Below, in pieces: positions 1-12,300 of a stretch of DNA of 64,000 nucleotides. The stretch's first letter is position 1. Each line of letters opens with the position of its first letter. This stretch comes from Callaeas wilsoni (Eukaryota; Chordata; Aves; Passeriformes; Callaeidae), in NCBI GenBank assembly GCA_013398955.1, contig VWPU01009684.1:45150-109149 (forward strand), in the 5' to 3' direction. A model generated the notes under the pieces. That model worked only from the letters and a program-made list of their open reading frames with translations, made no database searches and was not told the origin of the DNA. A program made the translations under genes and the position numbers.

Positions 1-253
1 AATTGAGTAAGAAGAGAGAAAAACATGCTCTGGCAAATATATTCAAACAGAAGACAGCTTTCATTCATAGATACTCAAGGAAGGTATGTTCAAATGTTCT
101 GATAATGTAAAGTGGTGTCACTTACATAACATTTCTTTAATATTCACAACTCTTCTCCTTTTATGCCAGTAAAGCCTAATTTGGAAAAGTGTACTTCAGC
201 AGTTACTACCGGACTCTTCTTGTAAGAAGTGATATGTTGTTCTTTTCACCCAG

Positions 254-351
254 AGTTCCCAGTATGTACAATGTGTTGCTGGATGTCTGCAGCTGATGCT
301 CAGGGTCAATGAATACCGCTTTGCATGGGTAGAAGCAGATGGAGTAAATTG
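254..351 (+). CDS. ATP6V1H: ATP6V1H coding exon a (human residues ~194-226)
   Basis: After the acceptor ending in cccag, the exon reads [13 protein letters not shown] and continues through [14 protein letters not shown]. It ends with the first two bases of a Cys codon (TG) before the donor gtgagc. It starts in phase 0. In mammals the neighbouring upstream 18-residue segment is an optional cassette that distinguishes two subunit isoforms, and this exon begins exactly where that segment ends; the cassette itself is outside the window. The encoded helices belong to the N-terminal armadillo-like domain. All residues match the human protein as I recall it. Confidence 0.95.
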
Positions 352-3300
352 GTGAGCATCTATTTCAATTTCTGTGGATATACTTGCACTTACAGTAGTA
401 CCTTGTGCAGTGACCTTTTTTTTGCAATAGAACTCTCTTGTAATAGCCAGCTGTTCTGTTTGAGTACAAAAGAGATTTGTTTTCAAACATAAACACAGTA
501 GACAGACAAATTAAACTTGCACTGTTGAGGCTTTAATGCAACGTTCCTGTTCAAGAAGAACTGCTTAGGTATGTATCTGAACAGGAATATAACCGTTTGT
601 CTTCAGCTGAAGATGTTCTGTTTATTTTTTAATAGAACAAGGACTAATGAAAAGAGTTTCTGCTAATCATCCTCATCTTTGACTTTGGAATTTTTCTGTC
701 TGAAAATATTAGTGAAAGGAGAAACATTTTCTAGAGCTAAGACCAATTTTTTTCCACATATGGTTTCAAGTAGGTCATTCTTTTATCCAATTCTCCTAAT
801 AAATAGCTTTGCATTAGGCTGGGATTTAAGCACTGATCTTATTTAAAAAATGCTTGCCTATAAATAATTTTTCTGCCATCCATGCCTCTGTTGGGGGTGG
901 TTGGTACGTGATTTGCACTTTAATGGAAAATATCGCTTTACACTAAAATGGAGAAAAGTCAAAATTACTAATGAAGTAAAATTTCAGGTGATGCTTATAT
1001 GTGTCAAGATGACACTGCTGAAACCAAGGAAGCTTTTTAATCAATTATTAAAGCATTACAATAAGCCTGTGTTTCACCATGTTTGAACTTGTCTTAAACT
1101 TGATAAGAACAATTTTGAATGTAGATTCTTTTTTAAATTTTAAATTGAGTTAGCTGTTTCAAAATTGACCTGTAAATTGCTTATTAAATTTTCAGAACTT
1201 CACCTGAGCAAACCTTCTGCATGATGTCTTCTTGGAGATCTTGTGATTTTTTTTTTCTCCTAGCAGTAGTTTGTATATTTGTGTCTATGAGCCATTTTCT
1301 GAGAACTTGCTGTTAAATAATGAAAACTTCAGCTCATTTCAGACACTCCTGTATACAAGTACAATTAAGGAAAGAAGTTCAATTTGTGTAGATTTTGTTC
1401 TGTTTATTTCTTCTTAAGTCTGAAGGAGTAGCTGAGATTTCTCTGTTTCTTCTAGAATGACAAATAACGCTTTAAACATGCCGGTAGAAAAACTGTCCTG
1501 GTGAACCAGAAGATGAATACAGTGCCACATGAGTTTACATGGGGAAAGCTGCTTTATGGCTCTAAGGCTAAGGAGAAAAAAACCGTATCTTTAAAAGATG
1601 TCTTATACAGTGATAAATAGTGATGCAGGTTACTGTGAAGTGTGTGTTGTACGCTCATCCTCAGCAGCTCTTTCCAATAAATTCACGTTACCATTTCTTT
1701 TAATGTTTCAGATTGGAGCAGTGCAATCTACGTAGCCATTATTTAAAAATTAAATGTGTACTATGTCAATTTTTTAGCATCATGGGTGTCTTGAGCAACA
1801 AGTGCGGTTTTCAGCTCCAGTATCAGATGATTTTCTGTGTGTGGCTGCTGGCATTTAGCCCTCAAATGTGTGAGTATCTTCGTCGGTACAATATCGTGCC
1901 CGTGCTGTCGGATATTCTTCAGGAATCTGTCAAAGAGAAAGTAACCAGAATCATCCTTGCAGCATTTCGGGTAAGTATCTGTTGACTGCAGTCGTGCTGT
2001 GCTTCTCTCAGAAATTCCTATGTCTCAAATGTCACTGATGCACAGCTGTTTTTGCTGGACCATATCAATAAGCTGGTTGAAAGCTTAATTCTCTAGGTAT
2101 TTTTTTTTTGTTTTCCTTTTTGTAAACTTGAGTTTTGCTACAGGTAATATGCGGGCTCTTACTAGTAATAGATATCTGTTATTCAGTGCCTTCTTAAAAT
2201 AAGATTGACTAAAAAAACAATGTTAACACAGGCATTAGTGATTTCTCTTTTTTAATTCAAGATTCTTTTTCCTACTGATACTACTGTAAAACCCTTGAGT
2301 TACTAATAGCTGATAAATCTTACCTTATGAACCTTTAATTAACAAAATATTACTTTGAATACATGTATTTGTCCAACTGAGAAATTATTATTTATTAGTC
2401 CAAAAATCTTTTCTTGGTGGCTCTGTAAAGGCAGATGAGAATACCCATATAAGAGTGATTAGTTGACTTACTGTGTCTGCATTACCTGAAAATTACTGCT
2501 CCTACTTAAGATAATTAGGAAGAACTGAGTACCTAGGCTTGATGTTTTCACTGTGAGAGTACCATTTTATGTTAATGGGTGCTACTAGTTTTATGTGCGT
2601 GCTTGCCAAGTGTCTTGTGAGTAATACAGGAAAGCTGTAACTACTTGCAATGCTGTTTTCAAGCAGCACTTGGTATCCTGAGTAGGAAATGTAGGTCTTG
2701 GAAGCTGTTTGTTTTCCTGGATGGGGATTGTGTTCCAATAGTAAGTGCTGCAAGCATGTTAGAATGGGGAGAGGGACATTGTTGCTTACTGTCTTGCTGA
2801 TTAGCAATGCTAGGCTGTGTGAAGGTGCTTACTCTGTGCCTCTGTCTGAAAACATCTGCCACTGAAAGATTTCTGGATAAGGCAGATCATAAGAATCTGC
2901 TGTTTGTCTTGTTGAAGGGATACAGTGCTATGAGGTGTTCAGTAGGAGCTATTCTTACTATATATTCTTACTATTCTTACTCTGCAGATGTTGTTGTGTT
3001 CTTAAAGATCTTAATGTTAGGATTAAGCAGGGACATATAGCAAGACAGATTGGAAAAAAGATTTTAAAAGAGAAAAAGAAGCTGAGAAGCTGAGCAGTTT
3101 ATATCCAGGTTCTTCCTATTCTGAGGTCATAAAAAGTAGGAGAAATAATTGCTAGTTCTTAGATTTACTGTGTTTTGCAAGAGGAGACAAAAATGAAGCT
3201 AAGTCTTTTTAAATAAAGGCGAAGAAAGAATAAGTTGTTTCTGTTACAGGCTTGGGGAAGTGTAACTTAGCTGTTTCCTTTCTCCAACATTAAGGACTTG

Positions 3301-6300
3301 TGTTGGCGTGAAGATGAGTTGTTAACTGGCAGCCAGGAACATAATAGATTAGAAATTAGACATCAGAGCTGTGAGTTCTGAAGCAAAGTTAATATAGGTA
3401 GCAGAGGCAAAGTAGTCCTTTTCCTGCATGAGATACCACAGTTTATGGGAGGGGAAGGGACTTGAATAAAAAACTAGGCTTGATGATTCCCCAGATCTGT
3501 CTGTGCATTACTGAAGGTGCTCCGTGAGTCTTGGCAGCATGGATGTCCTCTCTATACTTGATTTCTCCTATTTTGACATATTTCACCTTTTTACCAAGGT
3601 ACTTGCCTGAAGTATATAACTGTAAATGTAATAATTTTTTCTATAAAGCAACAAGTATCGGGCACTCTTTGAATCTACTATTTTCTCTACCTATTATTTT
3701 ATCCCCTCATTTTTCACACTTTTATTGCCTTCTGCATCTATTTCCTGCCTAGAACTAGTTTTACACCTTGTGCTAGTTTGAAAGCAAACCAGTGGGAGAT
3801 CCCAAGTCAGAATTACAATTTATTAGGAAAAGTAAGATAAAGGCAATAGTACAAAAACACTGGTTTAAACTGATAGAGTCAGGATACAACCTGACACCCT
3901 GTCAGGCGGGTGGTAGTAGCAGTCCGATTGAATGGTGGCTGCAGTCCTCTTGGAGTGATAGATGTGGTTCTGTAGAAGGGTGTGGTCTTCCTCTGAAGGT
4001 CCAGTGGTGGTGTGGAAGGGTCTGGACTTCCTCTGAGAATCCGATGGATAAGGCTGCTTGTGGTGTTCCAAAGTTCAGACTATATCCAGGTAGGAATGCT
4101 TGGTTCCTCCCCCTGGGGAGAGCATCTCACAATGGGATGACGTAATTTTATGAGCCATGCAGTGAGGCTTGATGGACCATTAACAGAAGATATCCTTCCA
4201 GAGGGACTTATGAGGGATGGGTCATGGAAGAGATAAAGGACATTGCCTCACTTGGTTTTAACAGATAGAATGATAGAATACATACTTTTGGTTACATCTT
4301 ACATTGTAACCTAAGACACACCGTAAGATTTTGGTTTTTATTACTGAGTAGTTTACTGATCATTCTTTATAGTCATATGTTTGTGTTTTTACTTTGTTAA
4401 CATATCCTTTCAAATTCACTATTAAAAGCTTGAGTATCTCACTGTGGTATGAAATAGGTAATGATATTTGGAGTAGCTTCCATATCTGCTTGCAATTGTC
4501 TTAACTAGGAGTTCTTCAGAACCGTTATCCACCTTGAACCTGTTGAATTGTCTTATTTAAGATTCATTATTTGTTCATTTGCTCTCATTAGCAGTTTTAA
4601 CTCTTAAGTAAATTAGCATTACTTTCTGTGAATTACCTTTTAGTTCTCTTACTGAAGTAGAAACAGGAGTGGCTTTTTTTTGCTCATTAAAGCTAATTGT
4701 ATATGGCCATTAAAACCAGTAATATGACTTATTTTTAGTTTGCAAGTTTTAAAATTGATTTGCAGTGTTCTGCCTCAGTAACTAATAGGATGTCTGATAC
4801 CTAATAAACCTTAAGTGTAATAGTTCTGTGACAAGAGTGATGCAGTCAATTCTTTCTATATAGTTTCACTGCATATTTCTGGTAGATGTTAAGTCTTATT
4901 TATATTAACACATGTTCTGTTTGTTAAGGACTTTGTCTTTTATATGAAATTCATGTTTTCAGCTTTATCAAAAAGTGCAGGTGGCCAGCTCTGATTGAAA
5001 AACATAATTGAAAGCTGATTAAATTGCATAGAAATGTAATGAATCAATGCCATTGGAACTTGACTACTGCGTTCTGTGCTTGTAATTCCAATATTGCCAA
5101 CAAGCTTTTATTTGAATAAAAATGTCTAGTTGGCATATTCCCAGACTTGAAAAGAGCTGATCTAATCCAGATGGTAACTTTGAATTGGAAATAAGACTTC
5201 AGGTTATTTTTTTTAAAGGCTCTGTACTTTATGGTATTGCTACATAGAAAGCTAAAATGATAATCCAAGATAAAAGTAGGTGTTTATGGTGGAGGTTCTG
5301 GTATTTGGGATATAAACCTGCCCTTTTTCTTTGAACAGTCTTTGTAGTCACCTCAATTTCATGTGGAAAATATTCAAAACAGGTGAATTAGTACTTTCTA
5401 GTATTGAAGAGAGAGATTATTTCCATAAGTGCTCAATTTTGTCACTTACTAAATTAAAAAGTTCCAGGAAGCATTTCTTAAAAATACTGCTTTGTTTCAG
5501 AGTAGTCTGTTCTTACACAAAAGAAATACATCTTTACTTCCCTAGAATTTGTTAGAGAAATCTACTGAGAGAGAAACCCGCCAAGAATATGCTCTTGCCA
5601 TGATTCAGTGTAAGGTTTTAAAGCAGCTAGAAAATTTGGATCAGCAGAAATACGATGATGAAGACATCAGTGAAGATATCAAATTTCTACTGGACAAGCT
5701 TGGTGAGAGCGTGCAAGACCTTAGGTATGCTTTGCAGTATGCACTTTAGAAAATGCAGTTAAGTGAATGTTGGTAGAACCTTTTTCTTTTGTAAGGCTAA
5801 AATATCTACAGAATTATGCTATGGAAATGCTATTTAGTAAGATAGAGCATACAGAGATGTGCTGGTTGTTAGTTTCCTATTGTATGTCAGTATTTAGAGG
5901 CTGAATAGAAAATAAATCTTCACTTATATATGTGATCTTTGTAAAGGATAAATTGTTAAAGGACTCAAAAGTGATCTTGTGACTGGAAATCAAAACCGAA
6001 GACTACCTGATTAGAATAAGTTCTACTGTCCAGATTAACTCAAGTTTTTGCTAGTGTTTACCTAGTTCTTGGTCTTGTGTCTGAATTGAAGTGCATATTG
6101 TAGGTAGTGTCAGAGGTTTAATTAGATGGAAGGTAAAGACTGGAATCCTTGGTTGGGGAAGTTAAAACATAAAAACCCAGCAAAACAGCAATTTGCTGAT
6201 AAATTCCAAAATGTTGCATTTGGGTGGCTTGGGTGGTTTTTTTTTTTTTTTTTAAAATTTATTTCCTGGGAATAATATTTTGGGGCGGATAGAGGGTTGT

Positions 6301-9300
6301 GTTCGAAAACAGTTTTTTCTTCTTGCCTCTCATGCGTTCTCTTTCTTACAAAATGTTGAGACAGAACAATTCTCATGCTCTGCAGAGCATTGACTTCCCA
6401 ATGTGTCATAGCAACTTGAGCTGCACCTTTGTGAGGGACAGGCTTGGGCATCTGGTTCAAAGTGTTTGTAGAAGCTTGGCCGATATCTCATCTAGGTCTT
6501 ACGTTGCAGCTCCTTTGATGAATACAGTTCTGAGCTCAAGTCAGGAAGACTGGAGTGGAGTCCTGTGCACAAGTCTGAGAAGTTCTGGCGGGAGAATGCT
6601 GTAAGACTAAATGAGAAGAATTATGAACTACTCAAGTAAGTTTTTAAGTCTTGAATCACATGATTCTTTAATATTTTCTGTGTTTAAATGAACCTGAATC
6701 TAATATAGCTTTTACATTTTAACACAAAGTAGTGTCAAGAATGAAAGCAAGTCAAAACTTCCTGCTTACTTTAGAATGTATCGTTTGTTCTGTTCAAAAG
6801 CAGAATTGTTTATTTGCTTTTACTGGTCAAAATGTATTGATGATAGAGGGAATATCTCTATCTTAACTTGCATGCAGGCTTGATTTGATTAAAAATGTTT
6901 TTGCTATATCTTAATCTTAGTTTTGTATTGTGTGGTGATGTTGATCTGAGTAATGAACTCCTGTCTTGGATATTTGGGAGTTGAAAGTTGTGGTACTGTT
7001 CCATGAGAAATTTGACTCAATGCATTATGTTGCAGTGTGTCTATTTTGTGTTGAGACTGTGTTTGGAGTACATAGATTGTTAGATGAAGTGAACCTGAAG
7101 CTCATTTATTTGCAGTCGAGGACTGGCTGTCTGGCATATGAAACTATGTCCTGAAATGATGCCTGGCTCTTAGTTGTTTCACGTTCATTGTCATTAACTG
7201 ATAATACATGGTGTTCTTTCAGTTCGGTGCTTGCTAATAAGTGCCAGATCTAACAGAAACCAGGAGGTCGAGTGGAATATGTGAGATGTTAGAAGGCATG
7301 GCAAGAGCAAGGTGATCCTGAGCTTTATGTGCATTTCAACTGCCCCAACACCTCACCAAAACAAGTCTGATAAATTCTTCCCTGAGGGCATATTGCTGAA
7401 TATGTAGGATTATAGACTTTAAGATTTTAGATGCTGACAGCTGCAGCATGAAGTTGATGTTGAGGCTTAGTATTTCCTGTAGTGATTACAACGTTTTGCT
7501 GTATTTATTTCTCCTGGTTCTGAGACTTAATTTCTTGTGCCACTACAAAGACAGTGATCTTCAATAGTTCCTTTAACGCACCCTCAACACTCAAAAAACC
7601 CCCCAAAACCTCAACACCACAACACCATATCAAACAAACCAACCCACAAAATACCCACCCACCTTCCGCCACAACATAATGTGGAGAATCTTGCACCTCA
7701 GAACTTCATTTTTTGTCTTGTAAGGCATTTGACAGACAATCCTTATTTGCTTTTAGCCGTATTATTTTATTTCTCCTTATTTGTCTGCTTATTAGTTTTC
7801 TAAATCTAATACTCTGACACTACTGCGAAACATAATTGTTTTCATACTTTCTGCCATTATTGCCTGCTTTGATGGTGGACTGGTATTTTGTTCAACAATA
7901 TTGTATGGATCTTTGGTGTCTTCTCCTTGGTGTTACGGTTCAAGTTTCTGCTTCCTCTTCTTGATGAAAGCAGGAGTTCTTTTCATTTGAGAAGTGCTTT
8001 TTCTGTCACTTTCTGGCCTCTATGGGGGCAATGGCTGTGGTAATTTAATTTTACCAGAATGTTCTTGTTTAATTCCAGTTGAATTTTCGACCTACATATT
8101 TCAGCTCGTTTCCAACTTTCTCCAATAAGAACAGATTTGTCATCTCACTAAGCATAGAATAATCTAATTTTACAGTGATCTGTATGTTTAACCTTTTCAA
8201 CTGTGCCTAACCTTCATAATCTGTGTCATTTTCCCCCCTTCTCATTACTGGCTGGAGAACAGTGTTACTTGCAGCTGTTTTCCACTAAAGGTGGTTTAAC
8301 TACTTAATTAAAAAATGCAGACAGTATTAAGAGTTTAGAAGCTGTTTTCTGCTTCTTACAGCTCTCTCTTTGTATGCATGCTAAGAAAATGACATGTGGC
8401 ACTGGAGTAATTTACAAGGTAGTATAGCTTTCATCTTCTCAGTCTTTGAGTTAGGGCAGAACTGCTTTTTAATGCAGCTTATCTAGAACTCTGGACTGTT
8501 GGTCTTGAAGCCAAAGTATAAAAAAAGGAGAGATTTTGTAATCCTTGGTTATAGGTATAGGTATTTGTGTATGTAGCTCACTCTAGTGAATACTTTAAAT
8601 ATTCTGTTAATTAGGGCAGGTTCTCAGTTTTGTTAAGTACAACTGCATGTTTGGAAGAAGTTCAGACTTTACTGTTTGGGTGACTTGTAAAGCATTTTTA
8701 TGCTTATAGGCTTTATTTCAAGTTATCACTGATTAAAAAACTCTCAACAAATAAGAAAACCAAAACAAAAAAATAAAAACCAACCCAAAACCTGGGACTT
8801 GATTGTTTCGAATTCTTTTCTAGAATCCTGACAAAGCTTCTGGAGGTTTCTGATGATCCACAGGTGCTGGCTGTAGCTGCTCATGACGTGGGAGAATATG
8901 TACGACACTATCCCCGTGGGAAACGGTAGGAAAATGCCAGTATGTTGTTACTCTAGAGAGTAGCTGGAGTATGTACTGTGCCTGTGGCATTTTCTACTTA
9001 TTGATATTAAAATATGTTACAAAGGGATTGCAGGTTATGCTAAAGTTTTATTCACTGGGAAGATGAGAAAACACAAACTAGATCAGATGAGAAACTGCAA
9101 ACTAGATCTTTGACTTAATATATTTCAGTGTCTCTTAATGGTGAAGGGAACCAATGTTTAAAGTAAGTATTGAATACAATGTTTAGACTAAAGCAGAAAC
9201 CAGGCACCAGAAGAAATTGGAAGAACTACTAAGAGTTTAATCAACATATGATTTTTCCTCTGTTATGACTAATTGGACTGTAATTACTGGACTTAGGGTA

Positions 9301-12300
9301 GACATGGACTATACCAACAATGATAAAGACTGTTTTGTGACTTAAGACTAGAGAGAAGTTTTTTTCCACAAACAATTGCTGTTGTAATTTCAGTGATGCA
9401 CAGATTCAGTTGTCACTCTTCCAATTCACCATGTTTTAGCTACACACATACACATTTTGGTGAAAGCTCTCATGTTCATTATAAACCCAAATTCCTGTTG
9501 AAATACATACAGACGTTGCTATATTTTCCTACTTTAAAAACCTGTGAGCGAAGATGTTTACTTAGTAATTGCACCTCTAAGGGAGAGACCACTGAAGCAA
9601 AAAGAAGCCTTTGGTTTTTGCAGGAATCTGGCTCATCACTCACACAGAGGGACATGTGACTTAATTTTTGTAGCAAGGAGCAGTCTGTTCCTGATTTCTG
9701 CACGGGGTTTAATGGATGTCATGGTTTAACCCCAGCTGGCAACTCAGGGTCAATACAGCAACTTGCCCTTTCCCCACAGCAGGATAGGGGAGACAAACAA
9801 AAGTAAAAGTGAGAAAATTTGTGGGTTGAGATAAAGAAAATTTAATAGGTAAAGGAAAACAGGGAATTAATTCACTACTTCCCACAAGCAGGCAGGTATT
9901 CAGCCATCCCAGGGAAAGCAGGTCTCCCTCATGCATAATGGGTACTTGGAAAGACAAACACCATCATTTGAATGGTCCTCCCTTCCTCCTCCCAGTTTTA
10001 TGTGCTGAGCATGTTGCCATATGGTATAGAATATCTCTTTGGTCAGTTGGGGTCATCTGCCATGGCTGTGTCCTGTCCCAAGTCCTTGTGCAGCCCCAGC
10101 CCCCTCGCTGGTGGGGTGAGGAGCAGACAAGGCCTTGATGCAGTGCAAATGCTGCTCAGCAATAATGAAATCAACACTAGTTTTACTATAAAGAGGAAAA
10201 TTAACTACCTCAGCTAAAACCAGCTCAATAGGTAAGATGAGAATGGCCTTCTAGCCTTGTTGGGAATTTCATGAACACTTCTTGTGCAGACTGCTTGACA
10301 GTAGTAGAATCATGGACAACAGACTGAAACTTCAGGCTATATGTATGCTAGGAAGATTTGTTGACTCCAGAAATACTGACAGCCCGTATAGTCTTGTAAG
10401 CAGCTTGAACTGAAATGATGTTTGGATGAGAGGCAAGATATCCTTCAGTAAGGTGGAAACTAATAGTGCTGCCTGCAAGTGGCAAAGCTGGAGGACTGAC
10501 TGATATTGGTTGGTATTGCTTTGAGCTGCTCTTTGTATTAAATCATTTTATTACATGTTTACCATAATCTTTAAATAGCTTGCATGCATTTACCTGAATG
10601 TTTGGGCTAGTATGGCCATGCAGTTGTTGGACCAAAGCTATGAAATCAGAAGAGTGGATAAACAGGACCTGTATCTTTCTGTCTGTAGTTGGGAAAATGT
10701 ATAGCTGTTAGGAGCACAGCTCCACTCAGCTCCAAGGCTGCTAAGCCTATTCAGCAATGTGCCAGCCTTCAAAAGGAGTGGTCATCAGCAAATAAAAGGT
10801 GTCCTAGATACTGTTCTAACCCACATTCTTATCTCAAATTCTAATACTTTAGCTGCTTTCTGTTTACAGACTTGGCTTATTTAGCTTTCTGTTCATTGAA
10901 CAAACTGAAGTGCCTCAATCTCTTTCTTTTAAAGAATTTAATTTGTAATCCAGTGTATTCTTACCAAATATGACTTAAGCAATTTTGGAACTAACAAAAA
11001 GCTTAAAATACCTATGGATTATGTGTCAGTTCCAGCATAATAGTCCATTTCTTATGGTTTTTTGATATATAGTCATGTACTGCTCCCACACGTGAATGGC
11101 ATTTCGAACTCTCATTGTGTGACTCACTTTAAGAATGGATACTGTTCCGTGGTTTAGAAAAGTAGAAAAACTCAGATGTCTTAAAGATGTTTGTTTCCGT
11201 TAAGTGTTTATCGTCAACTCTTAACTGGATCGTCCTTTAGCCTTTGAAGGTTGCAGAGGTGAATTGGATCCTAAAACTACTTGTCTTCACCTGCTGCTCA
11301 CAGTGGAAACCTAGAGCTGCAGTTCTGTCTCACCTTTCCCTTTGTCTGACAAAAGAAAATATTTGTTAAACTACATGCTGCGTCTTTGCATGGCTGTTCT
11401 CGAACGCTTAAATAATTTTAAGTTGCTTTTAAAATTGTGCATTGTGGACCAAATTGTTGAGACAATAGCACTGTGGGCTTCTCATGAGGCTCACCAAGAT
11501 GCATTTTCTGAGAGTGTAACAGCAGGAATAAAGTATGGCACTGGTGCTTCATGTCACTAAAAATAAATGCAGGCCTCCAGCCCAGCTTCCCTGTGGCCCA
11601 AGGGTTATTGCTATGTACTGTGAGCAGTTTGAATTTCTCGAATGCTATGAACGTGGGCTTTGTGGTTTACATGTGTAAGAGGTGGACACCTAGAGCCATT
11701 CTCTTCCTTAGCTCATGATTCAGAAAAAGACTTGAATTCCCTTTTTCACCGTGGCCTGTTTTCAGATACGTGTTGTGGATTTTATATTTGTTTTCCGCTG
11801 TAACAGTCTAACTTGTATTCATTTGTCTTTATCTTCTGTCTTCTTTCTCCCTTTAAATGGGCGATGTTAAAACCTGGATCTTCAGCATCCAGAAACTTTT
11901 TTGAAATGCCACTATTTTGACTTAGTGCAGTGGTGTTATGGGGAGCAGTCACTGCAGAAGATGTGCACACATAACTGTTCCACTGGGCTCTGTTACTGCT
12001 GTAAAGTAAGCAGCAGTTGAGGAGAGAGGAAACTAAATGCAGTGTTTTGGACACATTTGGAACTTGAAGGAACAGGATTCACTGTGAACCTTCTTCACTG
12101 TTTAGACCTTTGGGTTGAAAACCCATGGATGGGAAATACCTGTAGGCAGCATTATGTAAGAATGATAATGCTATTCTTCAACTCTTCATATTCTCAGCCG
12201 TGATTTCAGTGATATATTGTCATCTGAAAGAGCCTATTACCATTTGTGATTATAGGCTTTTAACCTTTCATTTTGGTTCTTGCATTCTTCTAGCATAAGG

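Noticed and set aside
196..486. Minus-strand open frame of 96 codons
   Set aside because: It lies over the true + strand ATP6V1H exon at 254-351 and is its antisense shadow.
3792..4145. 117-codon + strand open frame
   Set aside because: Entirely inside the ERV LTR at 3769-4318 and on its noncoding strand.
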